NCBI GenBank assembly: GCA_002841375.1 | Contig: PGZO01000015.1 | Coordinates: 1 to 64,000 of the forward strand | Source: Firmicutes bacterium HGW-Firmicutes-7 | GTDB taxonomy: Bacteria > Bacillota > Clostridia > Lachnospirales > Vallitaleaceae | DNA length: 64,000 nt | Direction of reading: 5' to 3' | Notes under the pieces: model-generated | Seen by the model: the letters and a program-made list of their open reading frames with translations, nothing else | Database searches by the model: none | What the model was told of the DNA's origin: nothing | Position numbers and translations under genes: made by a program | In this document: piece after piece, positions 1 through 9,765 of the stretch | How the letters are laid out: each line of letters starts with the position of its first letter | How positions within the stretch are numbered: the first letter of the stretch is position 1

Positions 1-109
1 CATAACTCTATTATGAAGGATTATGGCACAAAAATAAAGCCCTTTCCCCTCAAGATTGAGGGGCAGGGGAGTTGATGTGGCAAAGCCACTCTTTTTGTTA
101 TAGGTTGAA

Positions 110-1525
110 CTATTGAGAATATATTTGGTTTTTACCATCTGCTTTTGCTTGATAGAGTGCTTCATCAACTCTATTAAAGACAAGCTTTTTAGTATCATTA
201 CTGCGTATTTCAGTAACGCCGATGCTTAAAGAAACAGGTGCATTGTCTTTCCAGTGAATCTCATGGGCGTTGTTCAGTATTCTTTGAGCGAGTTGTAGTG
301 TATTTTCAAGGTTAGATCTTACAATTAAGCCAAACTCATCGCCGCCCCAACGAAATAAAATATCATTCTTACGTTTGCTTTCTTCAAGAAGACGGGCAAT
401 TTTGAAAATTATTTCATCGCCTATTGTGTGACCCATTTCATCATTTATCATCTTGAAATTATCAATATCAATAAAAATAAAAGATGAAACAATATTATAA
501 TGGGCGCAAAGCTCGATGGCTTCACTGAGTTTAATATTAAATATTGAACGATTATATATTTCTGTTAGTGGATCAAGTGCGGCTTGGTCTAGAATTTTCC
601 TATTTGAGTAATCTACCACCTTTAAGGTTGCAAGTAAAATACAGGCGAGTAAGAATATGATTATCAGAAGTGTAATGATGAAAATATAAAAAATTGAAGA
701 GGAAAGGTCTTGCTTAATAACTAAGTAACCATTAACCTCTTCAATGTATTTAAAAGAGATTGATGTATTGTCTTGTATTATTTGGACAAAATTATTGGTG
801 GAATTAGAAGTGATCAGAGACATATCAAAGGACTGCGGTAAGGGTCCACTAGTATCAGCTTTGTTAAGTAATTCAAACATAGCATTTTCTATTTGACCAT
901 CCTGACTGACAATATAAACTGAAGCATCTAAAGCATTAATAGATTCTTTGATTTTTTCTAAAGATTTTGTGTAGTCTAATCCAATTAGGATAAAGCCTTT
1001 TTTGTTGCCTACGTTGTCTTGAATCATATGAATGTTGTTAAATATAATTTGATCACCATTTTTGATCACCATCGGTACATAGCCTTTATTTGACACTGAC
1101 GAGTTTAATATATCAAAAAACCACTTATCATTTAGGCTTTCTTTACTAAAGGTAGAGACTAAACCATTTTGAGAATAGTAGTTATAACTATCAAAAGATG
1201 CCATATGTACAATATCAAAAGAATATATATTTTTTATGTTATTTAAATAGGATTGAATATGTTCAGTATTGTTCAATTCATTTTCGAATAAGTCATTACA
1301 TAAGAATGGGTCGTTGCCGATAAATGTAACGAGTTGAGCCGAATTAAAAATATTATCATTTAGCGCAATATAAATTGAGTTGGCTACTGAAAAAGCAGAT
1401 TCCTTCGCATTGTCATAAAGTGTGTTTTGAATTGCGGCATATAATATAAACATTACCAGCATTAGTAATAATAGGAATGCGACAGAAATATAAAGGATTA
1501 ACCTTTTTCTTAAGAATTTTACCAT
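110..1525 (-). CDS. Membrane-anchored diguanylate cyclase (GGDEF)
   Basis: Makes cyclic di-GMP from two GTP at the inner face of the membrane. A basic N-terminus (MVKFLRKR) leads into one membrane segment, then an extracytoplasmic sensor region of about 270 residues (Cache-like by layout), a second membrane segment (around SIFYIFIITLLIII) and a C-terminal GGDEF domain. The active-site motif WGGDEF is intact. An RKND sequence lies exactly five residues before it, the usual inhibitory I-site, so product inhibition is likely. The ATG at 1525 is chosen because a GGGGA Shine-Dalgarno lies 8 bases upstream; the frame stays open to 1642, but that stretch carries a TATAAT and looks like promoter. About 471 aa. 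Divergent from an HD-GYP gene, so a c-di-GMP synthesis/breakdown pair is possible. Confidence 0.9.
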   Translation of the reverse strand: MVKFLRKRLILYISVAFLLLLMLVMFILYAAIQNTLYDNAKESAFSVANSIYIALNDNIFNSAQLVTFIGNDPFLCNDLFENELNNTEHIQSYLNNIKNIYSFDIVHMASFDSYNYYSQNGLVSTFSKESLNDKWFFDILNSSVSNKGYVPMVIKNGDQIIFNNIHMIQDNVGNKKGFILIGLDYTKSLEKIKESINALDASVYIVSQDGQIENAMFELLNKADTSGPLPQSFDMSLITSNSTNNFVQIIQDNTSISFKYIEEVNGYLVIKQDLSSSIFYIFIITLLIIIFLLACILLATLKVVDYSNRKILDQAALDPLTEIYNRSIFNIKLSEAIELCAHYNIVSSFIFIDIDNFKMINDEMGHTIGDEIIFKIARLLEESKRKNDILFRWGGDEFGLIVRSNLENTLQLAQRILNNAHEIHWKDNAPVSLSIGVTEIRSNDTKKLVFNRVDEALYQAKADGKNQIYSQ

Positions 1526-1714
1526 TGCAGTTTTCCCCGTCATCTTAAGCATTTTTGATTGAACTTCTTGTAGAATATTATATAAGATCAGCAAAAGAAT
1601 GTAAAGCTTTCTAGTTGAAAGGTGGCTATTATAAAACATCAATTACTAGACATGAATGTAAAATAATGTTATAATTCGTATCATTAATCAATTAAAAATA
1701 GGTAGGTGAATTAT

Positions 1715-2773
1715 TTGAGGCTTATTCCAATTGCTGAAGCAAAAGAGGGTATGATTGTTGGGCAAACTATTTATGGTATTAATGGAGAAATCCTTATTAA
1801 AATTCGATCCTTCATTACAAATAAGCAAATTGAAAAATTAAAAAGTTTTTACTGGCAATATATTTATATTGAGGATGAATATTCGAAGGATGTAGAAATT
1901 AAATGTACAATTTCAACAGAGGTTAGAAACAAATCAATTCAATTTATTAAGGCCTTGTACTTAACGATTCAAGCTGCTAATAAAGACGATTACATGATGG
2001 AGAAGTACGCAAGGGTGCTTCATAATCAAATGCAAAGCTGTTTAGGTAGTATAGATATGATTTTAGATGACATCATTACAGAAAATATAACCTTGATAGA
2101 CGTTTTTGATGTTAAACTATTAGAGAATTATAAATATGCGCATAGTGTAAATGTATGTATTATATCCTTGGTACTTGGTAAGTCCCTTGGGCTAAATACG
2201 TATGATTTATACAAACTTGGGGTAGGTGCATTTTTTCACGATATGGGTCAGATGTTTATACCTCTTGAGGTCTTAAATAAAGACGAAACCTATACAGATT
2301 CGGATTACAAAATAATGAATCAACATACTGAGCTTGGATATAGATATGCGAAGGATCAATTTAACTTACCGACTACAAGTTACCTCGCTATTTTGCAGCA
2401 TCATGAGAGATTTGATGGTACAGGGTATCCACAAGGTAAGCCAGGAGAGGATATTAGTCTTTTTGGGCGTATCGTAGCTGTCGCAGATGTATTTGATGCT
2501 TTGACTGCACCTAAGAAATACAGAGAAGCAATGACACCTGTTGATGCATTTAAATATTTAATAAATAATAGTGGAAAAGCCTTTGATCCTAAAATAGTTA
2601 AGTTATTTATATCCAAGGTGTCACCATATCCAATTGGATTTTCCCTTGAATTAGGTAACAAGACGGAAGCTATCGTTATAGAGAATTATGAGAACAAACC
2701 TTTTAATCCTAAGCTTCTTATTTTTAAAGAACAAGGTGAACTATTAGAAAAACCATATACAAAACGGCTCTGA
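1715..2773 (+). CDS. HD-GYP domain protein, probable c-di-GMP phosphodiesterase
   Basis: Cytoplasmic protein of about 352 aa with a C-terminal HD-GYP domain, which in this family hydrolyses c-di-GMP. Visible signatures are the HD pair (FFHDMGQ), a further metal His in NQHTELGY, and HHERFDGTGYP holding the GYP motif. The usual Lys of HDIGK is Gln here. The N-terminal 120 residues are an uncharacterised domain seen in many clostridial HD-GYP proteins. The TTG at 1715 is preferred because AGGTAGGTG (1700-1708) sits 6 bases before it; a GTG at 1706 overlaps that ribosome binding site. It ends 24 bases before deoD, so co-transcription is possible. Confidence 0.88.
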   Translation: MRLIPIAEAKEGMIVGQTIYGINGEILIKIRSFITNKQIEKLKSFYWQYIYIEDEYSKDVEIKCTISTEVRNKSIQFIKALYLTIQAANKDDYMMEKYARVLHNQMQSCLGSIDMILDDIITENITLIDVFDVKLLENYKYAHSVNVCIISLVLGKSLGLNTYDLYKLGVGAFFHDMGQMFIPLEVLNKDETYTDSDYKIMNQHTELGYRYAKDQFNLPTTSYLAILQHHERFDGTGYPQGKPGEDISLFGRIVAVADVFDALTAPKKYREAMTPVDAFKYLINNSGKAFDPKIVKLFISKVSPYPIGFSLELGNKTEAIVIENYENKPFNPKLLIFKEQGELLEKPYTKRL

Positions 2774-2797
2774 TAAAAAAATAATGGAGGTATTATA

Positions 2798-3511
2798 ATG
2801 AGTATTCCTACACCACATATTGAGACAAAGGATAAGCACATGATTGCTGAAACGGTTTTAATGCCAGGAGATCCTTTAAGAGCAAAATTTATTGCAGAAA
2901 ATTTTTTGGAAAATGTAACACAAATTAATAGTGTGCGTAATATGCTTGGTTATACTGGAACCTATAAGGGAAGAGAAATTACTGTAATGGGATCTGGTAT
3001 GGGAATGGCAAGCATAGGTATTTATTCTTATGAATTATTTGCATTTTATGATGTGAAGAAAATTATTCGAATTGGTTCATGTGGTGCATATTCCAAAGAT
3101 TTAAATTTATATGACGTACTTCTTGTAGATGATTGTTGGTCGGAATCTTCCTATGCCAAGGTTCAAAGCGGTTATGATAAAGATGTGGTCGAAGCAACTG
3201 TTGCATTAAATGATCAAGTTGTTAAGGTTGCTAAGGAATTAGAAATACCTATTCATAGAGGGCGCATACATTCATCAGATGTTTTTTACCGACAAGATTT
3301 TGATTCATTTAAAAATATACGAGATGAACATGGTTGCATCGCGGTTGAAATGGAATCCTTTGCACTTTTTGCAAATGCAAAAATATTAAATAAAGAGGCA
3401 ACCTGCCTTTTAACGGTATCAGATTCATTGGTTAGTGGGGAATTAACTACAAGTGATGAAAGACAAAATGCATTTACGAAGATGATGACAATTGCACTTG
3501 AATTGGCATAA
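2798..3511 (+). CDS. deoD: Purine nucleoside phosphorylase, DeoD type
   Basis: Cleaves purine (deoxy)nucleosides with phosphate to free base plus (deoxy)ribose-1-phosphate for purine salvage. The 237 aa length matches the hexameric DeoD family. Recognisable parts are the N-terminal TPHIETK, the phosphate-site segment MPGDPLRAKF, GSGMGMASIGIYS, RIGSCGAY, the substrate motif VEMESFALF and the catalytic-Asp region TVSDSL. The start is set by GGAGG with 8 bases spacing. It sits alone between an HD-GYP gene and a ZIP transporter. Confidence 0.96.
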   Translation: MSIPTPHIETKDKHMIAETVLMPGDPLRAKFIAENFLENVTQINSVRNMLGYTGTYKGREITVMGSGMGMASIGIYSYELFAFYDVKKIIRIGSCGAYSKDLNLYDVLLVDDCWSESSYAKVQSGYDKDVVEATVALNDQVVKVAKELEIPIHRGRIHSSDVFYRQDFDSFKNIRDEHGCIAVEMESFALFANAKILNKEATCLLTVSDSLVSGELTTSDERQNAFTKMMTIALELA

Positions 3512-3562
3512 TAATATCCTTAAATAAAAAGTGCGTAAGATTTTATTATTAGGAGGTAGTAC

Positions 3563-4375
3563 ATGGTTGAATGGTTTACAAACTTAGATATTGTACTTCA
3601 AGCGCTTATTGCGACCCTATTTACTTGGGGTTTAACTGCACTTGGCGCATCCCTTGTTTTTTTTATGAAGGAGATCGATCAAAAGGTATTAGATGGCATG
3701 CTAGGATTTGCTGCGGGTGTAATGATTGCTGCAAGTTTTTGGTCTTTGCTTGCACCAGCAATTGATATGGCCGAAGGTGGCCCGTTACCTCCTTGGTTAG
3801 TAGTAGCGATAGGCTTTTTACTAGGCGCTTTCTTTTTAAGAATTGTTGATCGATACTTACCCCATCTTCATATAGGGGAACCAATCGAAAATGCAGAGGG
3901 TGTTAAGAGCCATTTTCAAAAAAGTGCTTTACTAGTGCTTGCAATTACTTTGCATAATATTCCCGAAGGTCTAGCCGTAGGCGTAGCTTTTGGAGCTGTA
4001 ACGGGTAATCTTGGCGGTGCTACACTTGCTAGCGCTATTGCATTAGCAATTGGTATAGGAATACAAAATTTTCCTGAAGGTGCAGCAGTATCGATGCCTT
4101 TGCGCAGAGAGGGTCTTTCAAGAAGAAAAAGTTTTATGTATGGTCAAGCATCTGGAATCGTTGAACCAATTGCAGGCGTAATTGGTGCCATCGCTGTTAT
4201 ATCTATGAAGGCAATTTTACCTTATGCGTTAGCCTTCGCTGCAGGAGCAATGATATTTGTAGTTGTTGAGGAGCTTATTCCAGAATCTCAAGCAAACAAT
4301 AATACACATATTGCTACGATGGGCGCCATAGTTGGCTTCACGGTAATGATGATCTTAGATGTAGCATTAGGTTAA
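3563..4375 (+). CDS. ZIP family divalent metal transporter (GufA/ZupT-like)
   Basis: Integral membrane protein of 270 aa with about eight membrane segments, predicted to move Zn2+ or other divalent metals into the cytoplasm. Diagnostic metal-site motifs are present in paired helices: [14 protein letters not shown] and [10 protein letters not shown], plus a third acidic helix (VVEELIPES). There is no long His-rich cytoplasmic loop, as in the GufA subgroup. The start follows AGGAGG. A weak hairpin downstream separates it from the ABC uptake genes. Substrate specificity cannot be read from the sequence. Confidence 0.9.
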   Translation: MVEWFTNLDIVLQALIATLFTWGLTALGASLVFFMKEIDQKVLDGMLGFAAGVMIAASFWSLLAPAIDMAEGGPLPPWLVVAIGFLLGAFFLRIVDRYLPHLHIGEPIENAEGVKSHFQKSALLVLAITLHNIPEGLAVGVAFGAVTGNLGGATLASAIALAIGIGIQNFPEGAAVSMPLRREGLSRRKSFMYGQASGIVEPIAGVIGAIAVISMKAILPYALAFAAGAMIFVVVEELIPESQANNNTHIATMGAIVGFTVMMILDVALG

Positions 4376-4392
4376 ATTACTATTTAGCATTC

Positions 4393-4422
4393 AAAGCCAT
4401 AGCACTTATGTGATATGGCTTT
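4393..4422 (+). terminator. Weak hairpin after the ZIP gene
   Basis: Nine-base arms AAAGCCATA / TATGGCTTT are separated by 12 bases. There is no proper T-tract after it, so termination may be partial or absent. Confidence 0.35.
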
Positions 4423-4450
4423 TAGTGAATAAATAAAAAGGAGGAAATAA

Positions 4451-5377
4451 ATGAAGAAATTGTTATTAATACTTTTAAGCACACTAACAGTAATATTATT
4501 AGTTACTAGCTGTAAGCGTGAGAAAGTTATTGAAGATAGAGAACAACAAGAGGTGGTTGGGTCTTATCCAATAACCATTATAGATAAATTTGGGAATGAA
4601 ATTATTATAGAAAACGAACCTATAAGCGTTATTTCTTTTTCGCCAGAATTGGTTGAAATTATGTATGCACTTGGCGTAGAGGAAAAGCTTATAGGTAGAT
4701 CAACTTACTGTGATTATCCTGAGCAAGCAATTGAAATTCCCGATATGGGAGATTTGCTTAGCTTAAATCTTGAAAGTATTGTAGAAAGTAACCCAGATCT
4801 TGTACTATTATCCTCAATGGTTAGTGAAGATCGTGTTACAGCCTTAAAGAATCAAGGCATTGAAGTTTTGGTTTTAGACGCCGATGCAAATGTTGACGGT
4901 GTATTTGAATATATTGATATGCTAGGTAACATTTTCAATGTGCAAAATCAAGCAAAACAGTTGGCTAACAATATGAAAACGGATATTGATCAAATCGTAT
5001 CCAAGATAGAGGGACTTGAACCACCATCAGCGTACTTTATTATTGGATTTGGTGAATTTGATTCTGCAGCAACCGGAGATACTTTTATTGGACAGCTTAT
5101 TGAGTTAGCTGGTGCAAAAAATGCTGCTGCGGATGGTAGCAACTGGGTGTATAGTATTGAACAATTACTTGATAAAGATCCTGATATTTTAATTTGTTCA
5201 AATGCTTATTATTCAAAGGCAGAAATTTTAATTACAGAAGGATATAAAGATCTTACAGCTGTAAAAGAAGGCAGATTATATGAAGTAGACGAAGATGTAT
5301 TTTATAGACAAGGGCCTAGAATAGTTGAAGCATTACAAACATTAGCCCAGTATTTCCATCCTGAAGTTTTTAACTAA
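4451..5377 (+). CDS. Substrate-binding lipoprotein of cobalamin/iron-complex ABC transporter
   Basis: Extracellular binding protein, 308 aa, of the Peripla_BP_2 (BtuF/FepB/FhuD) family. A lipoprotein signal is clear: MKKLLLILLSTLTVILLVTSC, with the lipobox Cys near residue 21. The mature part shows the two-lobe family pattern, including FSPELVEIMYALG and STYCDYPEQA, the latter typical of clostridial BtuF-like proteins. It forms a contiguous unit with a permease (20 bases downstream) and an ATPase. Substrate could be cobalamin, haem or a siderophore. No cobalamin riboswitch or convincing Fur box was seen upstream, so the ligand is left open. Confidence 0.9.
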   Translation: MKKLLLILLSTLTVILLVTSCKREKVIEDREQQEVVGSYPITIIDKFGNEIIIENEPISVISFSPELVEIMYALGVEEKLIGRSTYCDYPEQAIEIPDMGDLLSLNLESIVESNPDLVLLSSMVSEDRVTALKNQGIEVLVLDADANVDGVFEYIDMLGNIFNVQNQAKQLANNMKTDIDQIVSKIEGLEPPSAYFIIGFGEFDSAATGDTFIGQLIELAGAKNAAADGSNWVYSIEQLLDKDPDILICSNAYYSKAEILITEGYKDLTAVKEGRLYEVDEDVFYRQGPRIVEALQTLAQYFHPEVFN

Positions 5378-5397
5378 AAAAGAAAAAGAGTGATTAT

Positions 5398-6444
5398 ATG
5401 AAGGCGAAGCAGGACGCAACGTTAGTTTATAAAATAATGATCATGCTATTTATATTAATAGCTGTTACAGTAGGTTCAATCATGTTTGGAGCTGTTCAAA
5501 TATCTATTACTGACAGCTTGAAAATATTAGGAAGCCATATTCCAGGAGTAAATCAATTCATTAATACTGATGCCATAAAGGAATCGCATATTATAATTAT
5601 TATGAATTTGAGACTTCCTAGAATTATCCTCGCATTATTTGTTGGGATGGGGCTTTCGGCAGCAGGTTGTGTTTATCAGGGTGTATTTTCGAACCCAATG
5701 GCTGATCCATATTTAATTGGTATATCGTCTGGCGCAGCGCTTGGAGCTACTATTGCAATGCTATTTCCAATTTTTAATAAATTTTTAGCTTTTGGTTCTG
5801 TCAGCACTATGGCATTTATAGGGTCTATTTCAGTCATGCTTTTAGTGTTTTTTATAGCAAAAAACAAAGGATCGTTACCTAAGACAACTTTAATACTTGC
5901 AGGTATTGCAATTAATTATTTTATCTCATCTTTTATTGCACTGCTGATGATGTTTAATAAGGAAAAGCTTGAAAATGTATATTTTTGGACACTTGGAAGC
6001 TTTAAAGATGCAAACTGGTTGAAGATTGGGTTTTTAGGCGTGATTGTTTTAGTTGCTTTAGTTATTATTTATAAATACTATATGGAATTAAATATGATTA
6101 TGGTTAGCGAAGAACAAGCATTTACACTCGGAGTATCAACGGAAAAGGTTAAGAAAATATTGTTAGTTGTTTCGTCCTTAATGGTTGCGGTTATTGTATC
6201 TACCTGTGGGATTATTGGATTTGTAGGCCTCATTACACCCCACGCGACGCGACTAGTTGTAGGGCCAAATCATAAGGTACTACTTCCAATGTCAACAATA
6301 TTTGGTGGGATTTTTACAGTAGCGGCAGACACAATAGCCAGAAGTATTTTACCAAATGCTGAAATATCAGTTGGTATTATAACCGCACTTTTCGGCGTTC
6401 CTTTTTTCTTAATATTATTATACAAAAACAAAAATTTAAGGTGA
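5398..6444 (+). CDS. FecCD/BtuC-type ABC transporter permease
   Basis: 348 aa, about ten membrane segments, FecCD family. The opening helix (IMIMLFILIAVTVGSIMFG) and the conserved segments RLPRIILALFVGMGLSAAG, YQGVFSNPMADPYLIGISSGA and GIIGFVGLITPHATRL match the family, the last including the coupling-helix region that contacts the ATPase. It lies 20 bases after the binding protein and 4 bases before the ATPase, so it is the membrane channel of a three-gene uptake operon. The ribosome binding site is a modest GAGTGA. Confidence 0.93.
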   Translation: MKAKQDATLVYKIMIMLFILIAVTVGSIMFGAVQISITDSLKILGSHIPGVNQFINTDAIKESHIIIIMNLRLPRIILALFVGMGLSAAGCVYQGVFSNPMADPYLIGISSGAALGATIAMLFPIFNKFLAFGSVSTMAFIGSISVMLLVFFIAKNKGSLPKTTLILAGIAINYFISSFIALLMMFNKEKLENVYFWTLGSFKDANWLKIGFLGVIVLVALVIIYKYYMELNMIMVSEEQAFTLGVSTEKVKKILLVVSSLMVAVIVSTCGIIGFVGLITPHATRLVVGPNHKVLLPMSTIFGGIFTVAADTIARSILPNAEISVGIITALFGVPFFLILLYKNKNLR

Positions 6445-6448
6445 TTAT

Positions 6449-7210
6449 ATGTCCATTTCAATTAAACAATTAGAACATTTATATGGTAATAGAAAAGTTT
6501 TAAAAAATATTATTCATGAATTTGAAAAAGGCCAGTTTTATGGAATTATTGGTCCTAATGGTTCAGGGAAAACAACACTGCTTAAGCTTATCGCAAACTT
6601 GTTAAAACCTTCCAACGAAACAATATGGATTTCAGGGCAAGATGTTACAACTTTAAGAGAAAAGGTTAGAGCTAGAGAAATGGCGATGGTTCCACAAATC
6701 TTTAATATTGATCTTGCATTTTCTGTTGAAGAAATTGTTGCAATGGGAAGATATCCATACAAAAAGGGGCTTGGTGATCTGACAGAAAATGACCAAGCGG
6801 TTATTTATCAGGCCTTAGATAAAACAAATCTACTTAATAATCGCTTGAGGGACGTGAATACTTTAAGTGGAGGAGAGCTCCAACGAGTAATATTAGCAAG
6901 GGCAATCGCGCAACAAACGAGTATTTTATTATTAGATGAACCCCTTTCTCATTTAGATATACATCATCAGATAGATATGCTGAATTTGACTAAAAAATTA
7001 AGCAAAGAAGAAGACAAGACGATTCTTTGTGTTATGCACGACCTCAACTTGACAATGAAATATTGTGATCAAGTATTGCTCTTAAGTGATGGAGAAATAT
7101 ATGCCTCTGGAAAAACGAAGGAAGTGCTCACAGAAGAAAATATTCGTAGTGTCTATGGTATCAACGCGGAAATCGTAGAGATTAATGGACATAATATTAT
7201 TATATATTAA
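6449..7210 (+). CDS. FecE/BtuD-type ABC transporter ATPase
   Basis: 253 aa nucleotide-binding subunit powering the preceding permease. Walker A GPNGSGKTT (near residue 38), Q-loop in MAMVPQIF, signature LSGGELQRV, Walker B ILLLDEPLSHLD and the switch His in CVMHDLN are all intact. It starts 4 bases after the permease stop with GGTGAT as ribosome binding site. Third gene of the uptake operon; no TonB or outer membrane parts, as expected in a Gram-positive. Confidence 0.94.
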   Translation: MSISIKQLEHLYGNRKVLKNIIHEFEKGQFYGIIGPNGSGKTTLLKLIANLLKPSNETIWISGQDVTTLREKVRAREMAMVPQIFNIDLAFSVEEIVAMGRYPYKKGLGDLTENDQAVIYQALDKTNLLNNRLRDVNTLSGGELQRVILARAIAQQTSILLLDEPLSHLDIHHQIDMLNLTKKLSKEEDKTILCVMHDLNLTMKYCDQVLLLSDGEIYASGKTKEVLTEENIRSVYGINAEIVEINGHNIIIY

Positions 7211-7245
7211 CTTAACAAACCAAGACGAGGGAATATTACTTTGTG

Positions 7246-7274
7246 TTGATATAGTTGGAAAAATTTGGTATAAT
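7246..7274 (+). promoter_or_regulatory. Sigma-A type promoter
   Basis: TTGATA, 17 base spacer, perfect TATAAT, ending 34 bases before the ATG of the next gene. One of the clearest promoters in the window. Confidence 0.85.
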
Positions 7275-7308
7275 GTGAACGAATAAGAGAAAAGTGAGGG
7301 AGTTATAT

Positions 7309-7695
7309 ATGAGTGAGTACAATAATCAAGAAAATGATCAAGTTGTTGAAACGTATGTTGATGTTACCCCCGATGGTAATGCAGAGGGACCGCTTATTAA
7401 CAATAAGGGGTTTGGTATTGCTTCGTTAGTATTAGGTATCACCGCATTTTTTCCAGGATGTTGCTGTACACAAATTGGGATGATTATATTGGGGATACTA
7501 GCTATTGTTTTTGCAATATTATTTTTAAATGCGAACAAAGATATTACTGTTGGAAAAGGGTTGGCTAAAGCAGGTTTAATTCTTGGGATAATCGCTATAG
7601 TATTAGCAATCGTATTATTCTTTTTAAGTCTTGCATTCGGATCCTTTAACTATAGTACTGACTATGAAACGTATATTGAAGACATTTTTAACTAG
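7309..7695 (+). CDS. Small DUF4190-like membrane protein
   Basis: About 128 aa. A hydrophilic acidic N-terminus (residues 1-38) is followed by two long hydrophobic stretches, GIASLVLGITAFFPGCCC through LAIVFAILFLNANKD and then GLAKAGLILGIIAIVLAIVLFF. This arrangement is typical of DUF4190-type proteins. Function unknown. The ATG at 7309 is chosen because GAGGGAG lies 6 bases upstream; an in-frame GTG at 7294 overlaps that site. It has its own strong promoter and a downstream intrinsic terminator, so it is a one-gene unit. Confidence 0.75.
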   Translation: MSEYNNQENDQVVETYVDVTPDGNAEGPLINNKGFGIASLVLGITAFFPGCCCTQIGMIILGILAIVFAILFLNANKDITVGKGLAKAGLILGIIAIVLAIVLFFLSLAFGSFNYSTDYETYIEDIFN

Positions 7696-7727
7696 TATAT
7701 TCTATAGACATGGTAAAAATCATATAG

Positions 7728-7765
7728 TAACCGTATCATTTATAATTGGATGCGGTTATTTTTTT
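7728..7765 (+). terminator. Intrinsic terminator
   Basis: Ten-base stem (TAACCGTATC with GATGCGGTTA, one G-T pair), 11 base loop, then seven T residues. Confidence 0.8.
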
Positions 7766-7800
7766 AAGATTTGTCAAAATGAAAAGCTACATATTATTTA

Positions 7801-8250
7801 TTGAAAGGTAACGGTACAAATATCTTGAGAAGATTAATTGACATTAGAACATTACATTTATTATCGTTATTATCAATATTAGCCATCTTAATAGTTGGCG
7901 CTGTTGCATTTGTTGAAAAGGATGTTGCCTATATTAGCGTTTTCAATATGGAGAATATTGAAATCGGAAAGTGTTTTTATAAATCAAATTTTGGATTGGA
8001 ATGTCCTTCATGTGGTCTTACGAGAAGTTTTATATCAATTGAGAACTTTGATTTTATGGAGGCAATTAGATATAATAGAGTAGGAATTTTCGTTTATTTA
8101 CTTATGATATTTTTAATGATTTTTAATATTATGGGATTATTCAAAGCAAAGGTTACGTTAAAATATGGAAAATTTGTTGCAGCATATGGCTTTGTTGTAT
8201 GCATTTTACTAATAATCAGTTGGTCTATAAAGATGTTTTTTTTAACCTAA
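7801..8250 (+). CDS. DUF2752 membrane protein
   Basis: About 149 aa with three membrane segments. The DUF2752 hallmark CPSCGLTRS is present, followed by the usual amphipathic segment and NRVGIFVYLLMIFLMIF helix. Function of the family is unknown. The start is uncertain: TTG at 7801 has no good Shine-Dalgarno, and TTG at 7825 has a GAAAGG that is rather far away. In Clostridia DUF2752 genes often sit beside DUF4190-like genes, as here. Confidence 0.72.
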   Translation: MKGNGTNILRRLIDIRTLHLLSLLSILAILIVGAVAFVEKDVAYISVFNMENIEIGKCFYKSNFGLECPSCGLTRSFISIENFDFMEAIRYNRVGIFVYLLMIFLMIFNIMGLFKAKVTLKYGKFVAAYGFVVCILLIISWSIKMFFLT

Positions 8251-8356
8251 TAGAAAGTTCCTCACTTCTATAAATGGAGGACAGTGCGCATATGTGTATC
8301 ATATGATTAAGAAGTGCATATAAAATAACAGAAGGTTATCGATTGGAGAAGCAAAG

Positions 8357-8719
8357 ATGGGATGTTTAGGAAATATAGTGTGGATTGTATTTGGAGGGCT
8401 GATTTCAGCAGTCATGTGGTTACTATGTGGTTTGTTATGTTGTGTTACAGTAGTTGGTATACCTTTTGGATTACAGTGCTTTAAAATTGCTGGATTAGTA
8501 CTTGCACCATTTGGAAGAGATGTTCAAGTGGGAGAGTTTGGCGCAGGGGGGCTGATAGGAAATGTTATTTGGCTCATCGTTTTAGGTTGGGAGTTGGCAC
8601 TTAGTCACTTGGTTTTTGCAGCTTTATTTTGTGTGACGATTGTTGGTATACCTTTTGGGTTACAACATATTAAACTTGCTAAATTAGCCCTATTACCATT
8701 TGGAGCGAGAATATATTAA
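8357..8719 (+). CDS. YccF-family inner membrane protein
   Basis: 120 aa, built from two copies of the YccF domain (DUF307). The repeat shows in CCVTVVGIPFGLQCFKIAGL near residue 30 and FCVTIVGIPFGLQHIKLAKL near residue 95, each followed by a PFG motif. Four hydrophobic segments. Function unknown. The start GGAGAAGCAAAGATG has an acceptable GGAG. Confidence 0.88.
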   Translation: MGCLGNIVWIVFGGLISAVMWLLCGLLCCVTVVGIPFGLQCFKIAGLVLAPFGRDVQVGEFGAGGLIGNVIWLIVLGWELALSHLVFAALFCVTIVGIPFGLQHIKLAKLALLPFGARIY

Positions 8720-8814
8720 TTAAATTGATATGGGTATGATTATAACATTCAGAGGGAAACTACTTTGGGTGTTTAATTTTTATTCTAGCGAAGAATGTTT
8801 TCCACCTCTTTAAC

Positions 8815-8853
8815 TTTACATGAACTTAACATTTGCATTATATGATATTTACT
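8815..8853 (+). promoter_or_regulatory. Pho box upstream of pstB (four repeats, 11 bp period)
   Basis: TTTACA, TTAACA, ATTATA and TTTACT start at 8815, 8826, 8837 and 8848, i.e. exactly one helical turn apart. This matches the tandem TT(A/C/T)A(C/T)A hexamers bound by the PhoP-type regulators of Gram-positives. It lies about 100 bases before the pstB start, so an ATG at 8859 inside the promoter is ruled out as the translation start. Confidence 0.85.
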
Positions 8854-8954
8854 AGAAAATGATATATTATAAATCTCCTTTAACAAATTTTGATAAGAAT
8901 CGCTTTTGTGAAGGATTATTTTCAAAAGCCACGAATATGAATAGAGGTGAAGGT

Positions 8955-9725
8955 GTGAACAATAAAATGAATAATAATATTAAGTTTTTGGTTGAAAAAT
9001 TAGATTTTTACTATGGCGATCTTCATGCTTTGAAAAATATTAATTTGAATATTATGCAAAATGAAATTACTGCATTTATTGGCCCCTCTGGATGTGGAAA
9101 ATCAACATTTCTTAGAACGCTTAATCGAATGAATGATTTGATAGAAGGGGTTAGAGTAGAAGGGAATATTCGATTAGATGGTGAGGACATCTATGGTAAT
9201 ACAGATGTTATTAAGCTCAGATCAAGGGTGGGGATGGTTTTTCAAAAACCGAATCCATTTCCAATGAGTGTTTATGATAACATAGCCTACGGGCCAAGAA
9301 CACATGGTATTAAGAAAAAAGCAATATTAGATGAAATTGTAGAGAGTAGCTTGAGAAAAGCTGCTATATGGGATGAAGTTAGTGAGCGGTTAAAAAAGAA
9401 TGCACTTAGCTTTTCAGGAGGGCAACAACAACGGATTTGTATTGCTAGAGCCCTTGCAGTAGAACCAGAAGTATTGTTAATGGATGAACCGACTTCAGCA
9501 CTAGATCCCATTTCAACATTAAAAATAGAAGACTTGGCGTCTGAGTTAAAAAAGGATTATACTATTGTTATGGTGACGCATAATATGCAGCAAGCGGCTA
9601 GAATTTCCGATAAAACTGCATTCTTTCTTTTAGGAGAATTGCTTGAAATTGATGGTACTGAGAAGATATTTAGTAATCCAACAAATCAAAAAACCGAAGA
9701 TTATATTACAGGACGTTTTGGGTGA
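8955..9725 (+). CDS. pstB: Phosphate ABC transporter ATPase PstB
   Basis: ATPase of the high-affinity phosphate importer, about 256 aa. Walker [11 protein letters not shown]-loop [16 protein letters not shown] (diagnostic of PstB), signature [10 protein letters not shown], Walker [12 protein letters not shown] and the switch in MVTHNMQQA are all present. GTG 8955 is preferred (AGAGG 8943-8947, 7 bases spacing); ATG 8967 is the alternative. Unusually, pstB is not next to pstSCA, which lie about 17.6 kb downstream with a separate Pho box. Here it heads pstB-phoU-phoB-phoR. Confidence 0.96.
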   Translation: MNNKMNNNIKFLVEKLDFYYGDLHALKNINLNIMQNEITAFIGPSGCGKSTFLRTLNRMNDLIEGVRVEGNIRLDGEDIYGNTDVIKLRSRVGMVFQKPNPFPMSVYDNIAYGPRTHGIKKKAILDEIVESSLRKAAIWDEVSERLKKNALSFSGGQQQRICIARALAVEPEVLLMDEPTSALDPISTLKIEDLASELKKDYTIVMVTHNMQQAARISDKTAFFLLGELLEIDGTEKIFSNPTNQKTEDYITGRFG

Positions 9726-9765
9726 TTTAAATATAGTGTACCTATTATAAATGGAGGAATTATTT

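Noticed and set aside
46-63. CCCCTCA/TGAGGGG hairpin near the left edge
   Set aside because: Tight loop and no T-tract on either strand after it; not a convincing terminator for the GGDEF gene.
4375-4450. Cobalamin riboswitch before the BtuF-like gene
   Set aside because: The gap is only 75 bases with a simple hairpin; too short and no conserved B12 box seen.
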